Source: Metabacillus idriensis (GTDB lineage: Bacteria > Bacillota > Bacilli > Bacillales > Bacillaceae). Taken from it: a stretch of DNA of 64,000 nucleotides. Of this stretch, positions 8,111-17,383 are shown one piece after another; the first letter of the stretch is position 1, and each line of letters begins with the position of its first letter. The stretch is taken from positions 1 through 64,000 of the forward strand of contig NZ_WKKF01000005.1 of assembly GCF_009674765.1 (NCBI RefSeq). Direction: 5' to 3'. Made by a program: the position numbers and the translations under genes. Under the pieces are notes generated by a model, which saw nothing but the letters and a program-made list of their open reading frames with translations, did no database searches and was not told where the DNA came from.

Positions 8111-9160
8111 CTAAAGACGTGTAAAAGCGAGCCTGATCTGAAAATATGAATAACGGTCATTCAGCGCTTCTTTTACAATTCTCAGCTGATGCGTGTTTAA
8201 TTCCTCAATCTTCCTAGCAATAACCTGAAGACAATCATCCGCTAAAAACATGGAAAAATCAAAAGCAGTGTCATTCAATGAAATCTCCACAACATGATCT
8301 TCAATCGTGCTTAATTTTAAATGCCTGATTCTTGCAATGTCCTCTATTGATTTTCCCAATTGGATCAGCTGCAGCGTTTTTGAAGTGGATTCGGTAAGAG
8401 GGTGAACTTTTGAAAGGTCTTGTATCACAGAGTTCAAAAGCGGATATTGATGTTTTTTCAGGCTGCATTCTTCTAGTACACGGTGTATAACGTTCCAAAA
8501 CAGAAGTTTTATGTACTCTGCATCTTCTTTAAATTTTTCGCCAAGCTGTTCATATGTCAGGCCAATGCGCTGATTTGAAGTCAATTGATATACCCAAATC
8601 GCCGCCTCCCGATCTGAAAACCGCTGAAGATGACTGAGCATTTCCTGATAAAGACCATCTGAGAGCTCCATTTTATTTAGAGATGACCTTTTAAAAAAAT
8701 GCTTTACCCAACGCTGCACTTTTTCATCTTTTGTAACAGGCAAGTATTTTGTGCTGCCTGCTTTTGTATGAGAAAGAACTTGAGTCATCAGCATCAGTCT
8801 TTTCCAGAAAAGAAATCCGCTTGATGAAAAGATGGATCCATTCAAGCTTTTAGGAAGTGGCTTATTTTTCAGTACTGTTTCAAGAAGAGTTTCAGCTTTT
8901 TTTGTTAAAATAAGAACATCTTTTTCTGAATAAATTAAGTATCCATTTTCAATGAGATTTTGCACAGCTGCTTCAAACTCTTTTCGCTTTAAAGCCGGAT
9001 ACATGCCGAATAAGTTTGAAAGGTGAAAAAGCTTGCTGTCCTGAATCGTCTGTGAGGATTTTTTCCCTTTTAATAAATGGAAAACGGCTGATGAAGAGCG
9101 TTCCCCGCCGAATTTCTTAAGACAATCTAAATAGACAATATCTAAATAATTTTGAGTCAT
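8111..9160 (-). CDS. ypbB: YpbB-like helix-turn-helix protein
   Basis: A 349-aa soluble protein whose C-terminal part (about 255-345) contains a helix-turn-helix region (LIQLGKSIEDIARIRHLKLSTIEDHVVE) of the type found in YpbB and at the C-termini of some RecQ helicases. It lies directly upstream of recQ, as in B. subtilis, so a role together with RecQ is plausible but unproven. ATG 9160 with AGGTGAT. The N-terminal two thirds show no motif I recognise. Confidence 0.85.
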   Translation of the reverse strand: MTQNYLDIVYLDCLKKFGGERSSSAVFHLLKGKKSSQTIQDSKLFHLSNLFGMYPALKRKEFEAAVQNLIENGYLIYSEKDVLILTKKAETLLETVLKNKPLPKSLNGSIFSSSGFLFWKRLMLMTQVLSHTKAGSTKYLPVTKDEKVQRWVKHFFKRSSLNKMELSDGLYQEMLSHLQRFSDREAAIWVYQLTSNQRIGLTYEQLGEKFKEDAEYIKLLFWNVIHRVLEECSLKKHQYPLLNSVIQDLSKVHPLTESTSKTLQLIQLGKSIEDIARIRHLKLSTIEDHVVEISLNDTAFDFSMFLADDCLQVIARKIEELNTHQLRIVKEALNDRYSYFQIRLAFTRL

Positions 9161-9381
9161 TCACATCACCTTACACTTTTTGACACGTTTCGATTCTTGC
9201 TTCTATTGTAACAGATTCTATCTGAAAATTGGCGTTTAAAGTTGCCTGTAAAGGGTATCTTAATTACTAGAAAGCCTTGTATGATAAGCATTCTCATTGT
9301 ACTTTCCTATTGAAAAGTTTCGAAAACAGATTTACAATGTATAAATATAAAGAGGTACGCACCTGATTTTTCAGTTTTTCA

Positions 9382-9690
<309 letters not shown>

Positions 9691-9694
9691 CACA

Positions 9695-9730
9695 CAAAAA
9701 ACCCTCTGCCGCGGCAGAGGGTTTTTCTTT
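9695..9730. terminator. bidirectional terminator between fer and ribU
   Basis: GC-rich perfect stem AACCCTCTGCC / GGCAGAGGGTT flanked by A-run and T-run, able to stop the convergent fer and ribU transcripts. Confidence 0.9.
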
Positions 9731-9739
9731 ATTCATTTA

Positions 9740-10321
9740 TTATGCAGCACGTTTATAATCAGTTTGTGCATGAACCCATGTTTTAAGCTTCGCGAAGATT
9801 GCCATAAACACAAATCCCATGGCAATTCCTTTAATTAAGTTAAACGGCAGAATTCCCGCTGCGATTAGGGCGCGCAATTCTGGCGCTGCCATAGCCGGGG
9901 CATTAAGGAACCATGTGTATGCCGGAATAAACAGGTAATAGTTTAGGACACTCATGACTAAAGCCATCACGATTGTGCCGATTGAAAGTCCAATTGCAAG
10001 GCCTCTCATTGAATTCATTTTACGGTACATATAGGAAGCAGGCAGAATATATAAGACACCTGCAGTAAAATTAGCCAGCTGCCCTACAGGAACGCCTGTT
10101 GCATTTCCCATAATAATGTAATGAAGAATATTTTTGATTGCTTCAACCATAATACCGGCTCCAGGCCCAAACAAAATAGCTGCGATAATGGCCGGAACAT
10201 CTCCGAAATCAAGCTCTAAAAAGCTTGAGAACCCAATCGGAAAATTAAAAATCATTAATACAAACCCTACACTTGCAAGCATTGCGATTGATACTTGCTT
10301 TTTCACCTTACTTTGCTGCAT
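9740..10321 (-). CDS. ribU: riboflavin ECF transporter S component RibU
   Basis: Membrane substrate-binding subunit (193 aa, about six helices) of an energy-coupling-factor transporter for riboflavin; it works with the shared EcfA/EcfA'/EcfT module encoded elsewhere. Characteristic segments are LMIFNFPIGFSSFLELDFGDVPA split across helices 1-2 and IKNILHYIIMGNATGVPVGQ. The first 30 codons of the open frame lie in the riboswitch leader; ATG 10321 with GGAG is the real start. Expression is controlled by the FMN riboswitch and attenuator immediately upstream. B. subtilis name is RibU/YpaA. Confidence 0.94.
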   Translation of the reverse strand: MQQSKVKKQVSIAMLASVGFVLMIFNFPIGFSSFLELDFGDVPAIIAAILFGPGAGIMVEAIKNILHYIIMGNATGVPVGQLANFTAGVLYILPASYMYRKMNSMRGLAIGLSIGTIVMALVMSVLNYYLFIPAYTWFLNAPAMAAPELRALIAAGILPFNLIKGIAMGFVFMAIFAKLKTWVHAQTDYKRAA

Positions 10322-10380
10322 CTTTCTCTCTCCTTTTTCGATCCATCCGGAAAGAAAGGAAACGTTCTGTTTATCCAAGC

Positions 10381-10417
10381 AAAAATAAAACCCTTTGCGC
10401 ATCGTACACAAAGGGAG
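10381..10417 (-). terminator. FMN-riboswitch expression-platform terminator (ribU)
   Basis: Minus strand CCCTTTG-loop-CAAAGGG followed by TTTTATTTTTG between the aptamer and ribU: a transcription attenuator that should form when FMN is bound. Confidence 0.8.
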
Positions 10418-10472
10418 AAATTAAGCAAGGTTAAATAAACGATTAAAATTTGCATTTTAACCGCCAGAACCT

Positions 10473-10606
10473 CCATCTTCTCCCATCCAGACTATACTGT
10501 CGGCTCTGGAATCACACCAGATCCTGCCAAACTGCAAACGGCTCGCGGGCTAGAAACATTTGTTTCATTACCGCCGGTCGGGAATTGCACCCTGCCCCGA
10601 AGATAG
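10473..10606 (-). promoter_or_regulatory. FMN riboswitch (RFN element) upstream of ribU
   Basis: Minus strand carries the conserved RFN blocks CTTCGGGGCAGGGTG, ATTCCCGACCGGCGGTAAT, AGCCCGCGAG, GATCTGGTG and CCGACAGTATAGTCTGGATG in the right order. It binds flavin mononucleotide and shuts off riboflavin uptake when FMN is plentiful. Confidence 0.96.
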
Positions 10607-10732
10607 ATCATATTATTTTGTTTTCGAGATAAGTATACTGCATCCTTTTCATTTTGTGAATATAAATGCTTTAAATCGGATCAGCATTCTTTTTCCAATT
10701 AAAGTCTTTACCCTTTTAACGCTTTACTGTTA

Positions 10733-10761
10733 TTGACATAATAATCTTAATATGATAAATT
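10733..10761 (+). promoter_or_regulatory. probable SigA promoter of serA
   Basis: TTGACA, a 17-bp spacer and TAAATT, 36 bp before the serA start. The -35 is perfect and the -10 weak. Confidence 0.5.
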
Positions 10762-10797
10762 ATCTGATATTTAATAGAAGTGCTTAGGGGGATAATC

Positions 10798-12372
10798 ATG
10801 TATCGAATACTAGTGTCAGATTCAATGAGTGCAGACGGGCTTCAGCTTTTGCTTGCAGCAGAAAATGTAGAGGTTGTTCAGAAAAAAGCGTCAGAGGCAG
10901 CAAATGAGCTCCATACGTTTCACGCCTTGCTTGTCAGAAGTGCCACTAAAGTTACGGATGAATTAATCGCTAAAATGCCGTCCCTTAAAATAATTGCAAG
11001 AGCCGGTGTTGGAATCGATAACATTGATCTTGATGCAGCGACTAAACATGGTGTTGTCGTCATTAATGCACCTGATGGAAATACGATTTCTACAGCTGAG
11101 CATACATTTGCGATGATGACTTCCCTTCTCCGCCATATTCCGCAGGCAAATGTATCTGTTAAGTCTAATGAATGGAATCGTACAGCATTTGTCGGAACTG
11201 AACTTTACGGCAAGACATTGGGAATTGTCGGACTCGGCAGAATCGGAACAGAAATCGCAAAACGCGCGCAGGCTTTTGGAGTAAATGTGCTTGTTTTCGA
11301 TCCATTTTTGACCCGTGACCGCGCTGCAAAAATATCAGTAAAAAGCGCGAGTCTTGATGAACTTCTAGAGAAGGCAGATATCATTACTGTACATACTCCT
11401 CTCACAAAAGAAACAAAAGGACTTATCGGAGCAAAATCCTTGCCTAAGACAAAAAAAGGCGTTTATTTGCTCAACTGTGCACGAGGCGGAATTATCGATG
11501 AAGAAGCCCTTATTCCTTTCTTAGAAAACGGGCACATTGCAGGTGTAGCGCTGGATGTATTTGAAACAGAACCTCCAGTTGATCACCCGCTGCTGGCCTT
11601 TGACAATGTAATTGCAACTCCTCATTTAGGAGCTTCTACGAAGGAAGCTCAGTTAAACGTTGCAGCCCAGGTCGCACAGGATGTTCTGCATTTTCTGGAC
11701 GGCAAAATGGTGACGACATCTGTTAACCTGCCGACATTAACAAAAGAAGTGTTCGAAAAAATTCAGCCATTTTACAAGCTTGCCAAAAAAATGGGGAACG
11801 TCGTTTCTCAGTGCATGAAGGAGCCTGTGAATGACATTTCCATAAAATATGAAGGATCTGTAGCAGAACTTGAAACTTCATTTATTACAAAAAGTTTGAT
11901 TGCAGGGTTTTTAACACCCCGTGTTGCTTCTAATGTAAATGAAGTAAACGCAGGCATGATTGCAAAAGAACGCGGAATCAGCTTCAGCGAAAAAATCACT
12001 TCAAATCAGTCAGGATATGAAAATTGCATCACAGTAACAATCCATGGTGACCATACAACCTTTGAAATAAAAGGCACGCACATCCCTCACTACGGTGAAC
12101 GAATTGTAGGCATTAATTCTTTCAATATCGACTTTTACCCATCAGGACATCTTATTTATATTCAGCATACTGATAAACCGGGGGTCATTGGGCGCGTTGG
12201 CCGAATTTTAGGTGATCATGAAGTAAACATCGCCACCATGCAAGTAGGCCGTAAAAATGCAGGCGGAGAAGCCATCATGATGCTCTCATTCGACCGTTCC
12301 CTGGACGATGCTCTGCTGAGGACCCTATCCGAAATTGATGATATCGTGTCAATTAGAGCCATTGAACTCTGA
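10798..12372 (+). CDS. serA: D-3-phosphoglycerate dehydrogenase
   Basis: First enzyme of the phosphorylated serine pathway; oxidises 3-phosphoglycerate to 3-phosphohydroxypyruvate with NAD. The 524-aa length is that of the long SerA type: catalytic and nucleotide-binding domains (GLGRIGTEIAKRA near 147; NCARGGIIDEEAL near 228; PHLGAST with catalytic His near 278), an intervening substrate domain (about 320-445) and a C-terminal ACT domain (from about 450, HTDKPGVIGRVGRILGDHEV) for serine feedback. The start is ATG 10798 with AGGGGG; six upstream codons in the open frame are not used. Stand-alone gene, next to ribU as in B. subtilis. Confidence 0.96.
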   Translation: MYRILVSDSMSADGLQLLLAAENVEVVQKKASEAANELHTFHALLVRSATKVTDELIAKMPSLKIIARAGVGIDNIDLDAATKHGVVVINAPDGNTISTAEHTFAMMTSLLRHIPQANVSVKSNEWNRTAFVGTELYGKTLGIVGLGRIGTEIAKRAQAFGVNVLVFDPFLTRDRAAKISVKSASLDELLEKADIITVHTPLTKETKGLIGAKSLPKTKKGVYLLNCARGGIIDEEALIPFLENGHIAGVALDVFETEPPVDHPLLAFDNVIATPHLGASTKEAQLNVAAQVAQDVLHFLDGKMVTTSVNLPTLTKEVFEKIQPFYKLAKKMGNVVSQCMKEPVNDISIKYEGSVAELETSFITKSLIAGFLTPRVASNVNEVNAGMIAKERGISFSEKITSNQSGYENCITVTIHGDHTTFEIKGTHIPHYGERIVGINSFNIDFYPSGHLIYIQHTDKPGVIGRVGRILGDHEVNIATMQVGRKNAGGEAIMMLSFDRSLDDALLRTLSEIDDIVSIRAIEL

Positions 12373-12382
12373 AATGCAGAAT

Positions 12383-12500
12383 CGCCCGTTTAGCTCAGAC
12401 AGACAGAAAAGGCTCATCCAGTAAAGGCGCTTTTTGCCTTTGCTGGATGAGCCGTTCTGGCCGAGGAGTTGGGCGATGGAGCTCTACACCATGAAATGCT
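12383..12500 (+). repeat. dispersed intergenic repeat, family 2, copy A
   Basis: Shares GCCCGTTTAGCTCAG, AAGGCGCTTTTTGCCTTT and GAGCCGTT-TGGCCGAGG blocks with 59557-59745. Its centre forms a near-perfect 18-bp stem (12411-12428 with 12436-12453) which could also fold at the end of the serA transcript. Confidence 0.7.
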
Positions 12501-12537
12501 GAACCGACTGCTCAGCAAAATAAAAAGAAATTAACAT

Positions 12538-12577
12538 TAAAAAAACAGAGAACAGTCTTCCTGCTCTCTGTTTTTTT
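12538..12577. terminator. terminator between serA and the histidine kinase
   Basis: AAAAACAGAG / CTCTGTTTTTTT inverted repeat with flanking A and T runs, placed at the 3' end of the minus-strand kinase gene and usable in both directions. Confidence 0.75.
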
Positions 12578-13829
12578 ATGTTCTTTTTATCGGAATTTCA
12601 ATCTCAACAGCCGTGCCTTCGCCAACTTTGCTGCTGAAAGATATTTTTCCATTATGTGATTCAATGATTCTGTAGCTTACGGTAAGGCCGAGTCCTGTTC
12701 CTTTTTCTTTTACCGAATAGAATGGTTCACCGAGTCTTTTAAGTCTTTCTTCTTCCATTCCTTCACCATCATCAGCAATCACGACGAAGGCATGTTCCTG
12801 ATTGTGGCTGACTTTAATCTCAATGGTTTTAGAGCAGGCTTCAATCGAGTTTTTAATGACATTAATAAAGACTTGTTTAAGCTGATTTGGCTCACAATCA
12901 ATATCCGGCATGCCAGCTGCATGCTCAAATTCAATATTAACGCCGTACATATTAGCCTGTGACTCCAAAAGCGATATAACGTTGCACATAAGCTGGTTCA
13001 AATTTGTTTTTTTGAAATGAATATTCTGCGGTTTGGCCAAAACAAGGAGTTCACCGACGATTTCATTAATCCGGTCAAGCTCGCTTTCCATGATTTCGTA
13101 ATACATTTTGTTCACACTGTCATTTTTATTCATCAGCTGAACAAACCCCTTTAGAGAGGTGAGAGGATTTCTTATTTCATGGGCAACACTTGCAGCAAGC
13201 CCTCCCACAACACTTAATTTTTCAGCCTTCTGCAGACGGTCCTCGGCTTCTTTCATTTGTGTAATATCCCGCCCGATTACAACAAGAGCTTTTCTTGACC
13301 CGTCATCGTTAAATAGCGGAACTTTGATCGTATCAAACGTTTTGAAGGTTCCGTCAGGCAAAGGAATAATTTCTTCACAGCGGCTGACAGTTCCGCCCTG
13401 CCATGTAATTTCATCAGATTTTTCGCAAAATAAAAGAGCCTCTTTATAGAAATCCGTGTATTCAGCAAGCTCCCGGTCACTTTTCCCTTTATATTCAACA
13501 CCCTGCAGCTGAAATAGATTCAAACCAAACGTATTGACTTCTATCCATTTGCCCTGGCCATCTTTAAAGTTCACAAAATCCACCATGGAATTAATCAGGG
13601 ACAAAAGCTTTTCTTTCTCCCGCTCCAACTCCTTAAACTGTTCGTTTTCATTGATTAAGTAGTAGATGAAGATGCTTGTGGCGATGATAAAAACAATGGC
13701 TTTAAATTTTGAAATAATAACAAACGTATAAATATCGTAGTCTAAAATCGCAATTAAATGATCTGTTCCAAAAATCCAGATCAAACTGATAAAAAAATAT
13801 ATGTAAAGGACTTTTTTCTTTTTTGACAT
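12576..13829 (-). CDS. PAS-domain sensor histidine kinase, sporulation-kinase type
   Basis: Membrane histidine kinase, 417 aa. Two membrane helices (about 5-25 and 38-60) lead to a PAS domain (about 75-195), a HisKA domain with phospho-accepting His in SVAHEIRNPLTSLKGFVQLM near 215, and a HATPase domain (N box NVIKNSIEA, GTGLGLTVSYRI near 380). The H box closely resembles the phosphorelay kinases KinB/KinC/KinD/KinE, and there is no adjacent response regulator, so phosphorylation of Spo0F is a reasonable inference. ATG 13829 with GGGAG. Which Kin paralogue it matches cannot be decided by eye; its place next to serA differs from B. subtilis. Confidence 0.85.
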   Translation of the reverse strand: MSKKKKVLYIYFFISLIWIFGTDHLIAILDYDIYTFVIISKFKAIVFIIATSIFIYYLINENEQFKELEREKEKLLSLINSMVDFVNFKDGQGKWIEVNTFGLNLFQLQGVEYKGKSDRELAEYTDFYKEALLFCEKSDEITWQGGTVSRCEEIIPLPDGTFKTFDTIKVPLFNDDGSRKALVVIGRDITQMKEAEDRLQKAEKLSVVGGLAASVAHEIRNPLTSLKGFVQLMNKNDSVNKMYYEIMESELDRINEIVGELLVLAKPQNIHFKKTNLNQLMCNVISLLESQANMYGVNIEFEHAAGMPDIDCEPNQLKQVFINVIKNSIEACSKTIEIKVSHNQEHAFVVIADDGEGMEEERLKRLGEPFYSVKEKGTGLGLTVSYRIIESHNGKISFSSKVGEGTAVEIEIPIKRT

Positions 13830-13955
13830 GAAATTCTCCCGCTAAATGATGTGTAGACTTTCATTTTACTACTATTAGCATCTAAATAGATAGGAGACGA
13901 TTGAATTTTTTCTTATTTTATGAGATGAGAACCTTCAGAAACTAAACTCTTTCCA

Positions 13956-13993
13956 TAAAAAAGTGTCACTCTATATAGAATGACATTTTTTTA
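13956..13993. terminator. terminator after the PHP phosphatase gene
   Basis: TGTCAcTCTATATAGAaTGACA hairpin with T-runs on both strands, downstream of the minus-strand gene that ends at 13999. Confidence 0.75.
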
Positions 13994-13998
13994 TACAA

Positions 13999-14811
13999 CT
14001 ATTTAAGCGGCACTTCTTTTCGCTCTCCTTTTTGGAACGTCATTAATGAAGTATATCCGACATTTTTTGCAAGAGCGATGGCCTGATCATAATCCGCCCC
14101 AACATCACCAGGTATATGTGCATCAGAAGAAAGGACAATCGGAATGTTTTTCTGAAAACATAAAGATAGAAGTCTTTCATCCGGATACAGCTGCCCAACA
14201 GGCTTTCTCAAACCGGCCGTGCTGATCTCAACACAGGTTTTCGATGCGGCAAGGGCATCTGTAGCTCTATCATATTGCTTCATCAAAAATTCTTCATCAC
14301 TTGGCACATACTTAAAAATCTTCACTAAATCAAGGTGTCCTACAATATCAAATAAATTTGACTGAGCAAGTGTTACAACCTGATCGAAATATTTTTCATA
14401 TACTTCATTTACATCGCGCCTGTCCCATTCGTGAAGAAACTCTTTTAAATCAATGCCAAAGTCATCAACCCAGTGGATGGACCCGATAACATAATCAAAA
14501 TCATATGTATCAATGAAAGTTTTCATCTCAGCATGCTTTCCTGGTGTATAGTCCATTTCAATAGACATTTTCACATCAATTCCATGATTCCATGCCTCTT
14601 TAAAAAGTGCAACATAGTCCTTCATATCATAGTATCGTCTTTCTTCTACCCACGGATTGCTTAGTATATCTTTTGTCTGATAAAAGTGATAGGCATGTTC
14701 TGAGATTCCAAAGTGCTGAATGCCTTTTTTTGCAGCTTCATCTGTGAATTGCTTCAAATAATCAAGTGTCAGGCTGCCTCGTTCTAAATGATTGTGATAG
14801 TCTGTCCGCAT
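13999..14811 (-). CDS. PHP-family histidinol-phosphatase-like hydrolase
   Basis: Metal-dependent phosphoesterase of the PHP superfamily (270 aa), most like HisK/HisJ-type histidinol phosphatases that catalyse the penultimate step of histidine synthesis. Metal-site motifs are HNHLERGSL at the N-terminus (DYHNH), EHAYHFYQ near 35-42, IEMDYTPG near 83, VIGSIHW near 110, VGHLDLVKIF near 165 and SSDAH near 230. Start ATG 14811 puts the first HxH at residues 5-7, as usual in the family; 18 more upstream codons are open but have no ribosome site. Histidine genes are not nearby, so the substrate is not certain. Confidence 0.85.
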   Translation of the reverse strand: MRTDYHNHLERGSLTLDYLKQFTDEAAKKGIQHFGISEHAYHFYQTKDILSNPWVEERRYYDMKDYVALFKEAWNHGIDVKMSIEMDYTPGKHAEMKTFIDTYDFDYVIGSIHWVDDFGIDLKEFLHEWDRRDVNEVYEKYFDQVVTLAQSNLFDIVGHLDLVKIFKYVPSDEEFLMKQYDRATDALAASKTCVEISTAGLRKPVGQLYPDERLLSLCFQKNIPIVLSSDAHIPGDVGADYDQAIALAKNVGYTSLMTFQKGERKEVPLK

Positions 14812-14877
14812 CGTCTGCCCCCCGTAAGTTTTGTCCATTATAACTTTTTTTGGGCAGTGTGACAATGCATTTTCTGT

Positions 14878-15741
14878 TTATTCTGAAGAACTGGAATGAT
14901 TAGAGATTTTCAAATTCTGATCGGGGAAGATCGCTTCCGTTTTTAAACGATTTTCTTTTTTCAGCTGATGAACAGTCACTTGAAACTCATCTGCAATCGA
15001 GAAAAGGGTATCTCCTTTTTTCACAGTGTACGTTTTACTATCCGGCTTATCTTTAACTATTAACATTTGGCCTATTGCCAAAGTGCTAGATGATAGTCCG
15101 TTCATCTCTTTCAAGGCTCCAATGGAAAGACCGTATCTCTTTGAGAGCCCCCACAGCGTGTCCCCTTTTTTCACAGTAATAGAATCTGGATTTTTCACCG
15201 CAGCTGATGCTGGCATCGTGAGGACCGGCACGGCTTCAATTTTACTTGCAGCCACCATCAGAAATGGATTAACGGCATTTTTCTTATCGAAGGTCCACTT
15301 TCCTTTATGTACTTCAAAATGAAGATGTGTTCCTCTGGATGCGCCTGTATTTCCAATAACGCCTATTTCATCTCCATTCTTCACTTTGGAACCTTCTGAG
15401 ACTGATCTTTTGCTTAAATGAGCATATACGGTTTCATAGCCTTCTGGATGCTGAATAAATACCACATGTCCGTATGTATCTGAATAATAGGATTTCGTCA
15501 CAAGACCTTCTTGTACGGACTGAATGATAGTTCCTTCTGGAGCTGCGATATCAATCCCTTTATGTTTTCCGCTTCTTGTTCCAAACGTATCAGTAATGGT
15601 CCCCTTTATGGGGCTGGACCAACTTAATTCTTCAGCGCCGGATCTTCCTTCAGCCTTTGCCAGGGTGCCGCTTACGAATAATAGAACGATGCATAAACCA
15701 ACTAATAACGCGATTGATAACCTTCTTAACAAATCTAACAT
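14878..15741 (-). CDS. secreted M23 (LytM) peptidase with two LysM domains
   Basis: Exported cell-wall protein, 287 aa. A signal peptide (about 1-30, ending near TLAKAEG) is followed by an M23/LytM metallo-endopeptidase domain (about 45-160) whose zinc and catalytic motifs HKGIDIAAP and THLHFEVH are intact, then two LysM repeats (about 187-233 and 237-280, each starting TVKKGDTL). It should cleave peptide cross-links or activate an amidase, anchored to peptidoglycan by the LysM units. ATG 15741 with GGGG. Next to the PHP gene, but separate role. Confidence 0.88.
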   Translation of the reverse strand: MLDLLRRLSIALLVGLCIVLLFVSGTLAKAEGRSGAEELSWSSPIKGTITDTFGTRSGKHKGIDIAAPEGTIIQSVQEGLVTKSYYSDTYGHVVFIQHPEGYETVYAHLSKRSVSEGSKVKNGDEIGVIGNTGASRGTHLHFEVHKGKWTFDKKNAVNPFLMVAASKIEAVPVLTMPASAAVKNPDSITVKKGDTLWGLSKRYGLSIGALKEMNGLSSSTLAIGQMLIVKDKPDSKTYTVKKGDTLFSIADEFQVTVHQLKKENRLKTEAIFPDQNLKISNHSSSSE

Positions 15742-16194
15742 AACTTCCCCCTAAGCTCTTGTTTGTCAAAAAATGACCAATACTAGTATTATGCAGTGAT
15801 TTCCAATTCATACATAAGGATTTATGGGGGATTGAATTGTTTAAGACGGTGCGAGCAGGAGTAACCCTGTATTTTCGCAGGAAAAGCAGCGTTCTATTTT
15901 AATCGGATTTTCTTTTAATTGCGAAAATCAATCATTCCTATGCGGAATATATCGGTTTCTTTACGCTTAGGGATCCGGCTGATTTCTCATAGGTTGTTGT
16001 ATGGTGAATTGACTCTTCAAAATCACGAATCTCAATGCAAAATCAGTTTTGAGGGACTAACTTGGGTATTCAGGTGCGAGTTTGAGCTGCAAATTGGTTT
16101 TGAAGGTATTTTAACTTTGACTTCGGGTTTTCCCGCTTCCCCCTATTTTCCGCAGGAGCAAAGCAAACTTTACGAATTTATTTCCTAACAAGAA
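15742..16194. other. non-coding stretch with degenerate repeat
   Basis: About 450 bp without a supportable gene. The part 16125-16165 (GGTTTTCCCGCTTCCCCCTA followed by TTTTCCGCAGGAGCAAAG) is a degraded family-1 repeat, and CGCAGGA also occurs near 15880. An 89-codon open frame here has no ribosome site or family resemblance. Confidence 0.5.
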
Positions 16195-16224
16195 AAAACC
16201 GCAGCATTCATCGTGCAGCGGTCA
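16195..16224 (-). terminator. rsiX terminator
   Basis: Minus strand CCGCTGCA-loop-TGCTGCGG followed by TTTTTTC, 11 bp after the rsiX stop. Confidence 0.75.
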
Positions 16225-16234
16225 TAACACTTCT

Positions 16235-17383
16235 CTATTCATTTAAATCGACAGGATTTGGGGAAAACGGCACAGGCACTGCCTCTGTCAAATCCATTTC
16301 TCCAACTCTGTCTACATTTAATCCTTCGAACTTCACACTCTCATATCCAAACTCTTTAGCAGTCATTAAGATGGCTTCAAGCATCAGAGTATCTGTTTCA
16401 TTATCATCAATCGTTGATTCAGAAGTAAATTCAATGGTCACATCATCATTTGTTTCTTCAATGTCTTTGATGACAACTGTTTTTTCGATGACAGGCTTAA
16501 GCCCGAGTGTTCCATTTCCTTTCATTGCGGACAATGCCTCAGACAGTTTATCGAATGGGAGCAAGGATGGGGCTAGAAGTTTAGGCGCTTCAATGCTCTC
16601 CTGGTAAAGGAAATACGCTTTTCTTTTAAGAGTGCCAAGTTTCATCCCTTCCAGGAAGCCATATGCACCCAGTTCTATTCCCTTCTCTCCATTCTTAAAG
16701 TACTCTGCTTCTTCAATGCCCTGCCAGCGGAAGGACTCTTCAATGCCTTCTGTAAAAAGTTTATTGTCCGTTTCTGATGCGGACAGAGCGAAAGGATTTT
16801 CGTTAACGTCGATTAAAAGTTTAGATGGAGTCCCTTCTGCATAAGCAAGCTTCAACCCTGATAAAGAAGAAGAACTTAGCCCTGCCTGTGCCGGATTAAA
16901 ATCTGAAAGAACCGATTGAAACATGGTCAGATAATCTTCACTCTTTTCCATTTGAAAGCTGAGAGTGATCATATTTTGCACCTGCTGATCAGGATAAGCA
17001 GCAGTGACAATGGAAAAACCGTCTTCAGAACGGGCTACAAACGTGCTTTTTTCAGAGCCGCCTGTCAGTTCAGCCTCTTTTTTTGATTCAGCATTCTCTG
17101 AGAATGGCTGTGCCTGGTCTAAACTTGCTTTATCCATGCTTGATTCTGACTTACTGCTGCTTTGATTTATACCTAATTGATTAATGAAAAAAGGCGATAT
17201 TAGTAATAGAATAAAAAGTGCGGCAATACTTGCGAAAGCAGGTGTTACCCAAGGCTTCCTGTGTTTATATTCTTTTTTAGGCAATCGGGCATAAATTTCA
17301 GCAGTAGTCCGTTTATCTTCAATCAGCGGCAGCTTTTTTAAGGCTTCGGCAATTTGATCTTCATTCCAATTTGATTTGTTCAT
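16235..17383 (-). CDS. rsiX: anti-sigma factor RsiX
   Basis: Membrane anti-sigma factor for the ECF sigma factor SigX; 382 aa. A short cytoplasmic N-terminus (1-45) is followed by one membrane helix (about 48-70, PAFASIAALFILLLISPFF) and a large extracytoplasmic region of about 310 residues. Overall length and topology match B. subtilis RsiX (about 370 aa). Its ATG overlaps the sigX stop codon by 4 bp, so the two are translationally coupled. SigX controls modification of the cell surface charge and antimicrobial peptide resistance in B. subtilis. Confidence 0.93.
   Translation of the reverse strand: MNKSNWNEDQIAEALKKLPLIEDKRTTAEIYARLPKKEYKHRKPWVTPAFASIAALFILLLISPFFINQLGINQSSSKSESSMDKASLDQAQPFSENAESKKEAELTGGSEKSTFVARSEDGFSIVTAAYPDQQVQNMITLSFQMEKSEDYLTMFQSVLSDFNPAQAGLSSSSLSGLKLAYAEGTPSKLLIDVNENPFALSASETDNKLFTEGIEESFRWQGIEEAEYFKNGEKGIELGAYGFLEGMKLGTLKRKAYFLYQESIEAPKLLAPSLLPFDKLSEALSAMKGNGTLGLKPVIEKTVVIKDIEETNDDVTIEFTSESTIDDNETDTLMLEAILMTAKEFGYESVKFEGLNVDRVGEMDLTEAVPVPFSPNPVDLNE

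Noticed and set aside
10450-10632. 60-codon plus-strand open frame
   Set aside because: Antisense of the ribU FMN riboswitch; its sequence repeats that of the frame at 37547-37738, which is the other riboswitch.
15919-16188. 89-codon plus-strand open frame
   Set aside because: No ribosome site; it crosses a degenerate intergenic repeat.
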